This document shows positions 1 through 6,469 of a stretch of DNA of 7,150 nt, one piece after another. Source of the stretch: Patescibacteria group bacterium UBA6033 (lineage in GTDB: Bacteria > Patescibacteriota > Minisyncoccia > Phycocordibacterales > Phycocordibacteraceae); contig DIZH01000018.1 of the NCBI GenBank assembly GCA_002429325.1, forward strand, positions 17,273 through 24,422, in the 5' to 3' direction. The position numbers and the translations under genes are program-made. A model generated the notes under the pieces. It was not told the origin of the DNA. It was given only the letters and a program-made list of their open reading frames with translations, and did not search any database. The number at the start of each line of letters is the position of its first letter. Position 1 is the stretch's first letter.

Positions 1-97
1 ATTGGGCATGATTTGTCCTCAAAAAACTGGGTTGAGACTCCTTATTGTTTGTAGCATCAAAAAAGCGTCAACTCAAACTTGGGATGTGCAAAAAGAG

Positions 98-123
98 AGG
101 GGCGGTCACAAGTGACCGCCCCT
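98..123 (-). terminator. Intrinsic terminator of the Nudix gene
   Basis: A perfect 12-bp stem (98-109 with 112-123) with a two-base AA centre. Read on the minus strand it is followed by CTCTTTTT (97 down to 90), a proper U-tract. It begins inside the Nudix stop codon (TAG, 124-122), so the gene and its terminator overlap by two bases. There is no T-run on the plus side, so it should act only for minus-strand transcription. Confidence 0.9.
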
Positions 124-568
124 ACGTCTTCAAAAGGCCGTATTTTTCGGCGAGCCGAGCACTGTCGGCGGAGAATTTCCCTGTGCTAACCAGTCCCGCT
201 AGTTCGGTGCGAGTGACAATCTTTACCAGTTCATGCTCCGAACTTACGGGGAAAGCTTTGCCGATTTGAGCGTCGGTCACCGTGATTTCATAGAGGAATA
301 GACGGTAATGCTTTTTGGTCTTGCGACCTTGCCGGACCACGCTTCCTAGGAGCTTCGCTTGAGAGCGTTTGAGTCGAATGCCAGTTTCCTGGAAGACTTC
401 TCGCACGAGCGTTGCTATAGGGTCAACGTCTTCAGGCTCCTTCTTTCCTCCGGGCGGAACCCAGTGTTTGCCAGGTCCGCACACAATCAGCATTTCTTCG
501 TGATCCTCTCCTATCCAGATGAAGCCATCGGAGGACCAGTCTTTTTGCTTATGTTTGTGTTTGCGCAC
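122..568 (-). CDS. Nudix hydrolase (MutT-like)
   Basis: A 148-residue cytosolic Nudix-fold protein. The family hydrolyses nucleoside diphosphates linked to another group (damaged dNTPs, nucleotide sugars, dinucleotide polyphosphates and others); the substrate here cannot be told from sequence. The Nudix box spans residues 40-64: GGKKEPEDVD at its start and REVFQETGI at its end. Compared with the consensus GX5EX7REUXEEXGU it is one residue longer between the glycines and RE, and the first glutamate of the EE pair is Gln60. E57 and E61 are kept. HWVPPGG before the box is typical of the fold. The N-terminus is very basic (MRKHKHKQK). The start is GTG at 568-566, chosen because a near-perfect Shine-Dalgarno lies six bases upstream. 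It is transcribed alone, divergent from uvrA. A role in nucleotide-pool cleaning beside a repair operon is possible but is inference only. Confidence 0.93.
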   Translation of the reverse strand: MRKHKHKQKDWSSDGFIWIGEDHEEMLIVCGPGKHWVPPGGKKEPEDVDPIATLVREVFQETGIRLKRSQAKLLGSVVRQGRKTKKHYRLFLYEITVTDAQIGKAFPVSSEHELVKIVTRTELAGLVSTGKFSADSARLAEKYGLLKT

Positions 569-572
569 GGGA

Positions 573-582
573 CACCTCCTTT
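573..582 (-). promoter_or_regulatory. Strong Shine-Dalgarno for the Nudix gene
   Basis: The minus strand reads AAAGGAGGTG, then four bases (TCCC), then the GTG start codon at 568. The core GGAGG is six bases from the start. This site decides the start codon, since no ATG lies nearby in frame. Confidence 0.9.
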
Positions 583-618
583 CAGAATGTGAGTGGAAAT
601 AACTCCCTCTCTGACAGG

Positions 619-642
619 AAAATACTATGGAGAAAGTATTTT
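619..642. promoter_or_regulatory. Inverted repeat between divergent promoters, possible operator
   Basis: AAAATACT (619-626) and AGTATTTT (635-642) form an 8-bp inverted repeat with an 8-base centre. It covers the -10 box of the Nudix promoter and ends at the -35 region shared with uvrA. The position suits a repressor site acting on both genes, but it does not match an operator consensus I recognise and could be chance in AT-rich DNA. Confidence 0.35.
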
Positions 643-647
643 GTCAA
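619..647 (-). promoter_or_regulatory. Probable sigma-70-type promoter of the Nudix gene
   Basis: On the minus strand a perfect -35 TTGACA (647-642) is followed by a 17-base spacer and a -10 of TATTTT (624-619). The start of transcription would fall near 612, giving a leader of about 44 bases. A second TTGACA lies at 655-650, because TTGTCAAA is repeated in tandem at 641-648 and 649-656. Confidence 0.65.
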
Positions 648-671
648 ATTGTCAAAGAAGTGTGATATACT
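641..671 (+). promoter_or_regulatory. Probable uvrA promoter (extended -10)
   Basis: TGaTATACT (663-671) is an extended -10 element. TTGTCA at 641-646 is the best -35, with a long 19-base spacer; the second copy at 649-654 is only 11 bases away. Transcription would start near 678, about 31 bases before the uvrA ATG. The -35 overlaps the -35 of the divergent Nudix promoter. Closely similar TGaTATACC and TGcTATACT boxes precede two other genes in the window. Confidence 0.6.
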
Positions 672-680
672 CATACCGTA

Positions 681-702
681 CCTGCCCCGCCACGGGCAGG
701 AA
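681..702 (+). promoter_or_regulatory. uvrA leader hairpin that covers the ribosome binding site
   Basis: CCTGCCC (681-687) pairs perfectly with GGGCAGG (694-700) around a six-base loop. The only Shine-Dalgarno candidate for uvrA is AGGAA (698-702), six bases before the ATG at 709, and its AGG lies in the 3' arm of the hairpin. The structure could limit uvrA translation. It may instead be a dispersed GC-rich palindrome that happens to sit here. Confidence 0.5.
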
Positions 703-708
703 TTGCGC

Positions 709-3348
709 ATGAAAAAGACCCCAAAAGAAGAGCATAAGCACAAACACGGGAGCGATTGGCTCTCAGTGAAGGGTGCACGCACTCATAATTTGAAGAATAT
801 CTCAGTCGATATGCCGCGCGGCGCCATGACGGTCATCACAGGACTCTCGGGAAGCGGTAAGTCATCGCTTGCGTTCGATACTATTTTTGCTGAAGGGCAG
901 CGACGCTATGTCGAATCGCTCTCGGCCTATGCTCGCCAGTTCTTGAATCAGATGGCGAAACCGGACGTCGATGAGATTGCAGGGCTCTCGCCGGCCATTT
1001 CCATAGATCAGAAAAGCCGTTCAAACAATCCTCGCTCGACCGTGGCGACCGTCACTGAAATTTATGACTATCTGCGTGTGCTTTATGCGCGCGCGGGACA
1101 ACCGTACTGCATCCATCACGATGTACCAATCGTGCGACTCTCGAAAGAGGAGATGATAAAGATGGTATTCTCGCGCGTCGAAGCGAAACGCGCGGGCACG
1201 AGCACGAACGTGATGGGCGTCGCGGTCGATAAGACTGCCGTTACCATTTATGCACCGGTTGTCGTCGGCAGAAAAGGCGAGTACTACCAACTGCTCTATG
1301 ACCTCTTGAGCAAAGGTTATGAAAAAGTCGTCGTGGATGGGAAAGTACACTCGCTTCGCGAAAAAATCGTACTCGACAGGAACAAACAGCACAGCATCGA
1401 TGCTCTCGTCGATTCTATTTTCGTATCAGAGTTCGCTCGCTCGACCGCATCAGCGCGCGAGCGCTTGTCAGAAGCACTTGAGCTCGCATTGAAGCAGTCA
1501 GATGGACTGGTGAAGATCCAACATGCCGATGGTACGACTGAAACGCTATCCTCGAAGTTCATTTGTCCTGATGATGGCGCATCGTTTCCGGAAGTAGAGC
1601 CACGTCTCTTTTCATTCAATTCACCGTATGGTGCATGTCCAGCCTGTCACGGACTCGGTACTGAGTCGCTCTTCTCTGAAGAGGTGTGTCCGGTATGCGA
1701 AGGAAAGCGATTGCGCCCTGAAGCGCTCCGTGTGTACCTCAAGAGTAAGAAGGACACAACGCTTGGCTCAAGCATCGTCGATTTTACGAACATGTCGATA
1801 CGCGAAGCAAAAGAGTTTGTCGATTCTATCGAGCTCTCTGACATGAAGAAGGATATCGCTGCGCCAATCCTGAAGGAGATTGATAGCCGTCTCACGTTCA
1901 TGCTGAATGTGGGACTAGATTACCTCACGCTCAATCGCTCGGCCGCGACCTTGTCCGGCGGAGAAGCGCAGCGCATCCGGCTCGCCTCGCAGCTCGGTAG
2001 CGGTCTCACGGGAGCGCTCTATGTACTTGATGAGCCGACCATCGGGCTCCATCAGCGCGACAACGACCGACTCATTAAGACGCTGCTTACGCTCAAAGAG
2101 CTTGGAAATACTATCCTCGTCGTCGAGCATGATGAAGACACTATTTATTCCGCGGACTACATCGTCGATATCGGTCCCGGCGCTGGCATACATGGCGGTA
2201 CCGTCGTGGCGGCAGGATGGCTCGATGACCTCCTCACCGCAAAAGAGAATACGAACAATTCAGAAACGCTTGCCTATCTGCGCCAAGAAAAGGAGATAGA
2301 AGTGCCTGAGACGCGCCGCACAAGCGAAAAAGGTTCTATTAAGGTACGTGGTGCGACGCTCCATAATATCGTGAACCAGAATGTCGACATACCGCTCGGC
2401 AAGCTCGTCTGCATCACTGGCGTTTCCGGTAGCGGGAAATCAACATTCCTCTACGACATTCTCCATCGCAACATTGCCAGCCGGTTTGCTCGGCGCGAAG
2501 CGAAGCTCGAACATGTCGCATCGCTCACGGGTACCGAGTATGTCGGTCGTGCCGTGCTTATCGACCAGTCTCCTATTGGTCGCACGCCGCGCAGTAATCC
2601 TGCGACGTATACTGGCGCCTTCACGCACATTCGCGATATCTTTGCCGCCACTGGCGAAGCACGCGCACGCGGATGGAAACCGGGCCGCTTCTCGTTCAAT
2701 GTGCCTGGCGGCCGATGCGAAGCGTGCCAAGGCAATGGCTCTATCGCGGTTGAGATGCATTTCCTGCCGACAGTGTATGTGACGTGCGACATTTGTATGG
2801 GTAAGCGCTTCATGAAAGAAACACTCGAAGTGACCTACAAAGGCAAGAATATATATGACGTGCTCCAGATGACGATAGAGGAAGCGGAAAAATTCTTTGG
2901 TGATATTCCTGCTATCTCAGAACGTTTGATGAGTTTGAATGCAACGGGTCTGCAGTACCTCACACTCGGACAGAGTGCAACGACGCTTTCTGGCGGGGAA
3001 GCGCAGCGGGTGAAGATATCAAGCGAGCTGTATCGCTCGATGACGATGAAGACCATCTATCTCTTGGATGAGCCAACGGTCGGTCTGCACTATGAGGACG
3101 TGCGGAAACTCATCGAGATATTGCAGGAGCTCGTCGTGCGCGGCAATACTGTCGTGGTGATTGAGCACAATCTCGATGTCATCAAGAGCGCGGACTACCT
3201 TATCGACTTCGGTCCCGAGGGAGGTGCGGGCGGCGGTAAAGTAGTCGCTAAGGGTACACCTGAAGAAGTAGCTGATGCCAAGGGTTCCCATACTGGCGAG
3301 TATCTTGATAAAGTACTCAGACGCCATGCAAAGAAGCGAACTAGCTAA
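709..3348 (+). CDS. uvrA: Excinuclease ABC subunit A (UvrA), insertion domain absent
   Basis: The 879-residue DNA damage sensor of nucleotide excision repair. It works as a dimer, binds damaged DNA and loads UvrB. Two ABC ATPase halves are complete. In the first, Walker A is GLSGSGKSS at 45-53, signature LSGGEAQ at 415-421 and Walker B ends in D441-E442. In the second, the same motifs lie at 571-579, 760-766 and D787-E788. The UvrB-binding region (about 130-255) is present. The C-terminal zinc module is intact (C670, C673, C693, C696). The first is altered: C286, D289, C310, C313, with Asp where CPxCG is expected. Only 13 residues separate C313 from the next pair C327/C330, where E. coli and Geobacillus UvrA carry an insertion domain of about 110 residues. 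I start at ATG 709, which has an AGGAA six bases upstream; an in-frame GTG at 589 would add 40 residues across the promoter. uvrC overlaps its 3' end. Confidence 0.97.
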   Translation: MKKTPKEEHKHKHGSDWLSVKGARTHNLKNISVDMPRGAMTVITGLSGSGKSSLAFDTIFAEGQRRYVESLSAYARQFLNQMAKPDVDEIAGLSPAISIDQKSRSNNPRSTVATVTEIYDYLRVLYARAGQPYCIHHDVPIVRLSKEEMIKMVFSRVEAKRAGTSTNVMGVAVDKTAVTIYAPVVVGRKGEYYQLLYDLLSKGYEKVVVDGKVHSLREKIVLDRNKQHSIDALVDSIFVSEFARSTASARERLSEALELALKQSDGLVKIQHADGTTETLSSKFICPDDGASFPEVEPRLFSFNSPYGACPACHGLGTESLFSEEVCPVCEGKRLRPEALRVYLKSKKDTTLGSSIVDFTNMSIREAKEFVDSIELSDMKKDIAAPILKEIDSRLTFMLNVGLDYLTLNRSAATLSGGEAQRIRLASQLGSGLTGALYVLDEPTIGLHQRDNDRLIKTLLTLKELGNTILVVEHDEDTIYSADYIVDIGPGAGIHGGTVVAAGWLDDLLTAKENTNNSETLAYLRQEKEIEVPETRRTSEKGSIKVRGATLHNIVNQNVDIPLGKLVCITGVSGSGKSTFLYDILHRNIASRFARREAKLEHVASLTGTEYVGRAVLIDQSPIGRTPRSNPATYTGAFTHIRDIFAATGEARARGWKPGRFSFNVPGGRCEACQGNGSIAVEMHFLPTVYVTCDICMGKRFMKETLEVTYKGKNIYDVLQMTIEEAEKFFGDIPAISERLMSLNATGLQYLTLGQSATTLSGGEAQRVKISSELYRSMTMKTIYLLDEPTVGLHYEDVRKLIEILQELVVRGNTVVVIEHNLDVIKSADYLIDFGPEGGAGGGKVVAKGTPEEVADAKGSHTGEYLDKVLRRHAKKRTS

Positions 3349-4570
3349 ATTCGAACTCCCTGACGTACCGGGCGTCTATCTTTTCAAACGAGGGCGCACT
3401 GTGCTCTATGTCGGCAAGGCGACAAGCTTACGCGACCGGGTGCGCTCTTATTTCGATGATGACCTGATAGCGACCCGCGGGCCGCGTCTAGTCGATATGG
3501 TGACGAAAGCAGACCGCCTCGCGCATGAGACGACACCGACCGTGCTTGAAGCGTTGGTACGTGAAGCAGCGCTCATCAAGAAATATCATCCAGCAGCGAA
3601 TGCCGAAGGGAAGGATGATAAGACATTTCTGTATGCAGTGGTGACCGAGGAAGAGATACCGCGCGTGCTCGTTGCACGCGGCAAGGATATTGATTTCAAT
3701 GCCCCCTCAACAGGCGGTCAGAAATTGAAGGCTCTTTACGGTCCATTTCCTTCAGGTGCGCAGCTCCGCGAGGGACTGCGGCTCATCAGGCGCATCTTCC
3801 CATTTTTCGATACGCCAAAGCCGGTCGGTACTAAGAGTAAACATCATGTGGCTCATGTCGAGTTCAATACGCAGATTAATCAGTATCCTCGGACCTTCGA
3901 TGCGAAGGAGTATCGGCGCACGATACGGCACGTAATGCTATTCCTCAGTGGTCGCGGCAAAGAGTTGCGTGTGACCCTTGAGAAAGAAATGAGGCGCGCG
4001 GCTAAGGAGGAGCGATTTGAAGAAGCAGCAGCGAGACGCCGCGAGCTTTTTGCACTCGATCATATTCAAGACGTATCGCTCATCAAAGATGAGAATCTGG
4101 AAGAATCGCGGAGTAAGTCTTCGCACTCTCGTATCGAGGCGTATGACACTGCGCATCTCGCGGGTACGAATGCCATCGGCGTTATGACGGTCGTTGAGGA
4201 CGGCACTCCGGTTAAACGAGAGTATCGGACCTTCAATATTCGCGGCATGAAGAAGAATGATGACATTGCTTCGCTCAAGGAATTGCTGACGCGCCGATTC
4301 GGACACTCTGAGTGGCCGTTTCCACAGGTGATCATTATCGATGGGGGTACGACGCACAAGAAAGCTGCAGAGACTGCGCTTGCCGCGCTCGGCATCATCA
4401 TCCCTGTGGCCGCTGTGGTGAAAGACGAGCGTCATCGCCCGCGCGAAGTCATTGGCGCACGCCGCGCGGGAGTGAGCGAGGCTGATGCCGTGCTGGCCAA
4501 CAGCGAAGCACATCGTTTTTCGCTTGCTAAGCATCGGGCCGCTCGATCGCGCAAATTACGAACCGTCTAA
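3326..4570 (+). CDS. uvrC: Excinuclease ABC subunit C (UvrC), short cysteine-free form
   Basis: UvrC makes both incisions beside a lesion marked by UvrA-UvrB. This 414-residue copy has an N-terminal GIY-YIG nuclease (GVYLF 16-20, YVGKA 28-32, arginines 36/38, metal-site Glu80), a UVR helical pair for UvrB contact (about 216-250) and the RNase H-like nuclease with D274 (YDTAH), D312/D313 (NDDIAS), D339 (IIIDGG) and His396 and His403. E. coli UvrC has about 610 residues. Missing here are the stretch between UVR and nuclease (about 100 residues or more) and the C-terminal helix-hairpin-helix pair. There is no cysteine in the whole protein, so the four Fe-S ligands of typical UvrC are gone; the region reads KHHVAHVEFNTQINQYPRTF. 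ATG 3326 fits the family N-terminus and overlaps uvrA by 23 bases. It has no Shine-Dalgarno, so translation is probably coupled to uvrA. Confidence 0.93.
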   Translation: MQRSELAKFELPDVPGVYLFKRGRTVLYVGKATSLRDRVRSYFDDDLIATRGPRLVDMVTKADRLAHETTPTVLEALVREAALIKKYHPAANAEGKDDKTFLYAVVTEEEIPRVLVARGKDIDFNAPSTGGQKLKALYGPFPSGAQLREGLRLIRRIFPFFDTPKPVGTKSKHHVAHVEFNTQINQYPRTFDAKEYRRTIRHVMLFLSGRGKELRVTLEKEMRRAAKEERFEEAAARRRELFALDHIQDVSLIKDENLEESRSKSSHSRIEAYDTAHLAGTNAIGVMTVVEDGTPVKREYRTFNIRGMKKNDDIASLKELLTRRFGHSEWPFPQVIIIDGGTTHKKAAETALAALGIIIPVAAVVKDERHRPREVIGARRAGVSEADAVLANSEAHRFSLAKHRAARSRKLRTV

Positions 4571-4613
4571 TTGACAAATCAGATTCCTGATATACCTTGA
4601 ACGAAGAAAGGAG
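4571..4613 (+). promoter_or_regulatory. Probable promoter and ribosome binding site of the small zinc-protein gene
   Basis: A perfect TTGACA (4571-4576) starts on the base after the uvrC stop. TGaTATACC (4588-4596) serves as an extended -10, although the spacer between the hexamers is only 14 bases. AAAGGAG (4607-4613) stands six bases before the ATG at 4620. The Shine-Dalgarno is clear; the promoter is less certain because of its spacing. Confidence 0.6.
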
Positions 4614-4619
4614 ACCGCC

Positions 4620-4751
4620 ATGATGCACTACTGCTCATGTGGCCGCCAGATCAAGGTCTTCATGCGAAGCAAGGGGTGGGTCCCTGCACCGGATGACGAT
4701 CACGATCTGTGCGATCAATGCTGGAGAAGTTTGCGCGACTCACAGCGTTGA
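4620..4751 (+). CDS. Small CxC/CxxC protein, putative zinc-binding, unknown function
   Basis: A 43-residue ORF starting MMHYCSCGRQ. Cys5-Cys7 (CSCG) and Cys31-Cys34 (CDQCW) make a plausible four-cysteine zinc site, joined by a 23-residue linker with an acidic DDDHD run at 25-29. The tail is basic (WRSLRDSQR). I do not recognise the family. Support for a real gene is the strong AAAGGAG six bases from the ATG, a TTGACA/TATACC promoter just upstream, and an intrinsic terminator that begins on the last base of the stop codon TGA. A second ATG at 4623 is also possible. It may also be reached by readthrough from uvrC, as no terminator separates them. Zinc ribbons this small often bind nucleic acid or protein partners, but no role can be assigned here. 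Confidence 0.75.
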   Translation: MMHYCSCGRQIKVFMRSKGWVPAPDDDHDLCDQCWRSLRDSQR

Positions 4752-4789
4752 AGCCCCGAAGGAGCACCGCTCCCGGGGCTTCTTCATTT
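4751..4789 (+). terminator. Intrinsic terminator between the small zinc-protein gene and ddl
   Basis: AAGCCCCG (4751-4758) pairs with CGGGGCTT (4774-4781). An inner GGAG/CTCC stem (4761-4764 with 4770-4773) closes a five-base loop, with AA (4759-4760) bulged. The tail CTTCATTT is T-rich but interrupted. It insulates ddl from the repair genes and runs directly into the ddl -10 element. Confidence 0.8.
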
Positions 4790-4797
4790 GCTATACT
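4789..4797 (+). promoter_or_regulatory. Extended -10 promoter of ddl, implying a leaderless mRNA
   Basis: TGcTATACT (4789-4797) is an extended -10 with no recognisable -35, since that position falls inside the terminator stem. Six bases (ATTTTT) separate it from ATG 4804. A start site seven bases beyond the -10 would be the A of the ATG itself. No Shine-Dalgarno exists upstream of the ATG, which fits a leaderless transcript. Confidence 0.6.
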
Positions 4798-4803
4798 ATT
4801 TTT

Positions 4804-5766
4804 ATGCATACTGTCGTTGGAGTACTGCGCGGCGGACCTTCGCGTGAGCACGAGGTGTCGCTCAAGACTGGTGCCGCGATTATTGCGAATTTGCCTGCTG
4901 AACAATATGTGGCACGGGACATCTATATTGATAAGAGCGGACAGTGGCACGACCGGGGGAAAGTCGTGTCTCCTGAGCGGGTTCTGAGGCAGCTAGATGC
5001 AGTGCTCATTGGCCTGCATGGTGAGTACGGTGAGGACGGGCAGGTACAGAAGCTGCTTGAACGTTTCGGCGTCCCGTATGCCGGCAGCGACTCGTTCGGG
5101 TCGTATCTTGCGACGCATAAGCTTCTGGCGAAAGCGCGAGCACAGGAAGCAGGATTGCTCACGCCGCCATTTCGGCATATTCAGAATGTGCAAGAGGCCG
5201 AGGAGGCGGCGCACGATATCATACGCACCTTCCATCAGCCCGTTGTTGTGAAGCCTACGGGATGGGGCTCCTCGATTGGAGTGTCAATCGTCGGCGGCTA
5301 TGCACCAGTGCTCGGCGCCATCCAACAGCTTTTTGCCGAAGGGGCTCTGAGTGTGCTCGTCGAAGATTATATCCGCGGGGATGAGGCGACCGTCGGTGTT
5401 GTTGAAAACATGCGCGATGAAGCGTTGTATTCATTGCCGCCCGTAGAAATTATTCCACCCACAAATGATTTCTATAGTTACAACTCAAAATATTCTGGCG
5501 CGACTCGGCACTTGTGTCCCGGAAATTTCTCTCGCGTGACCGCGGAGGAACTGCAGCGCTTGGCGCGCGTCATGCACCGCACACTCGGATTGCGGCACTA
5601 CTCGCGCAGCGATTTCATTGTCACTCCGAAAGGCATCTATTATCTCGAGACGAATACACTACCTGGACTCACTGCAGAATCGAATCTTCCGATAGCGTTC
5701 GCGTCGGTCGGTGTGTCACTCCCTGATTTCCTTTCTCATTTAGTGACGCTCGCACTGAAGAAGTAA
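4804..5766 (+). CDS. ddl: D-alanine--D-alanine ligase
   Basis: A 320-residue ATP-grasp enzyme that joins two D-alanines for the peptidoglycan stem peptide in the cytosol. Recognisable in order: GGPSREHEVSL (10-20, with Glu15 of the first D-Ala site), the HGEYGEDG loop, an ATP-grasp lysine segment KPTGWGSSIGV (K150, S156, S157), FYSYNSKY (223-230), Arg268-S-Asp270-F, and ETNTLPGLTAES with metal ligands E282 and N284 (D270 is the third). Length is usual for the family (about 305-365). One deviation is ATHK where most Ddl have a DK pair. The start at 4804 is chosen because it gives the standard N-terminus; an upstream in-frame start at 4639 would run through the terminator. It is likely transcribed together with the methyltransferase one base downstream. 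A peptidoglycan wall is thus made or at least completed by this organism. Confidence 0.95.
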   Translation: MHTVVGVLRGGPSREHEVSLKTGAAIIANLPAEQYVARDIYIDKSGQWHDRGKVVSPERVLRQLDAVLIGLHGEYGEDGQVQKLLERFGVPYAGSDSFGSYLATHKLLAKARAQEAGLLTPPFRHIQNVQEAEEAAHDIIRTFHQPVVVKPTGWGSSIGVSIVGGYAPVLGAIQQLFAEGALSVLVEDYIRGDEATVGVVENMRDEALYSLPPVEIIPPTNDFYSYNSKYSGATRHLCPGNFSRVTAEELQRLARVMHRTLGLRHYSRSDFIVTPKGIYYLETNTLPGLTAESNLPIAFASVGVSLPDFLSHLVTLALKK

Positions 5767-5767
5767 T

Positions 5768-6382
5768 ATGGATTTAAAAGAGACTTATAACCGCATTGCC
5801 CTTCATTGGCATCAGGATCATTCTTCCGATGATTGGTGGGTGGCCGGCACTGACTCATTCATAAAGATACTTCCCTCTGAAGCTCGTGTGCTTGATGTTG
5901 GTTGCGGCAGTGGGGTGAAATCGAAATATTTCGTCGAGCGCGGACTCCAGGTAACGGGAATCGATATATCGGATAAACTGCTTGAGATAGCAAAGAAAGA
6001 AGCTCCCAAAGCGACATTCAAGATACTCTCGATGACTGACCTCGATACTATATCTGAGACTTTTGATGGTGTATTCGCGCAGGCCTCACTGCTCCATATT
6101 CCTAAGAAAGAAGCGGGCGACGTTGTGCGGAAGATGGCCCAGCGGCTTGTACCAGGCGGCATCTTATATATTGCCGTGAAAGAAGTGCGAGCCGATAAGC
6201 CGGAAGAAGCAGTTGAGAAGGAACATGACTATGGCTACGACTATGAGCGCTTCTTTAGTTACTTCTCTATGGAAGAACTCAAACGCTATCTCACGGATGC
6301 TGGAGTACAGGTCATTTCTACGCTACGGAACCCTAGTCCGCTAGGGAAGACCGTCTGGCTTCAAATTATGGGAAAGAAATGA
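5768..6382 (+). CDS. Class I SAM-dependent methyltransferase, substrate unknown
   Basis: A 204-residue Rossmann-fold methyltransferase of the Methyltransf_11/25 type. Motif I is VLDVGCGSG (41-49), the acidic ribose-binding residue is D66 in GIDIS, and the motif IV region is FDGVFAQASLLHIP (99-112). MDLKETYNRIALHWHQ is a lead-in often seen in small-molecule methyltransferases such as those near UbiE/SmtA, but it does not define a substrate. The middle carries GGILYIAVKEV, the usual beta-5 strand region, and there is no membrane segment or signal peptide. ATG 5768 follows the ddl stop by one base and has no Shine-Dalgarno, so translation is probably coupled to ddl. The stop is TGA, 14 bases before tRNA-Ala. 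The context (cell wall gene before, tRNA after) gives no firm hint of substrate. Confidence 0.88.
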   Translation: MDLKETYNRIALHWHQDHSSDDWWVAGTDSFIKILPSEARVLDVGCGSGVKSKYFVERGLQVTGIDISDKLLEIAKKEAPKATFKILSMTDLDTISETFDGVFAQASLLHIPKKEAGDVVRKMAQRLVPGGILYIAVKEVRADKPEEAVEKEHDYGYDYERFFSYFSMEELKRYLTDAGVQVISTLRNPSPLGKTVWLQIMGKK

Positions 6383-6396
6383 TAGGCTAGTCATAT

Positions 6397-6469
6397 GGGC
6401 CGTTAGCTCAGTTGGTAGAGCACCTCGTTTGCAACGAGGGGGTCGCAGGTTCGAATCCTGTACGGTCCA
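6397..6469 (+). tRNA. tRNA-Ala (anticodon UGC)
   Basis: A 73-base cloverleaf: acceptor GGGCCGT/ACGGTCC with the G3-U70 pair that marks alanine, D-arm GCTC/GAGC, anticodon stem CCTCG/CGAGG around TTTGCAA (anticodon TGC), a five-base variable loop, and T-arm GCAGG/CCTGT with the standard TTCGAAT loop. The discriminator is A and CCA is not encoded, so a CCA-adding enzyme is needed. It starts 14 bases after the methyltransferase stop with no convincing promoter of its own, so it may be cut from the ddl-methyltransferase transcript. A terminator follows at once. Its 3' end takes part in a long inverted repeat with downstream DNA. Confidence 0.97.

Noticed and set aside
1..97. Possible gene or promoter at the left edge
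   Set aside because: No ORF with a ribosome binding site and no convincing promoter pair could be seen. Short TTGAG/CTCAA matches are too weak to call.
589..708. Longer UvrA start at GTG 589, adding 40 residues
   Set aside because: The extension runs across the extended -10 promoter and the leader hairpin, has no similarity to UvrA N-termini, and ATG 709 has a spaced AGGAA.
548..760. Similar basic N-termini in Nudix (RKHKHKQKDWSS) and UvrA (EHKHKHGSDWLS) on opposite strands
   Set aside because: The DNA match is short and the residues are low-complexity Lys/His. A shared origin cannot be supported, so it is treated as chance.
4639..4803. Upstream in-frame extension of ddl (55 residues)
   Set aside because: It overlaps the small zinc-protein gene, its terminator and the ddl -10 box, and lacks Ddl similarity. 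The family N-terminus begins at 4804.
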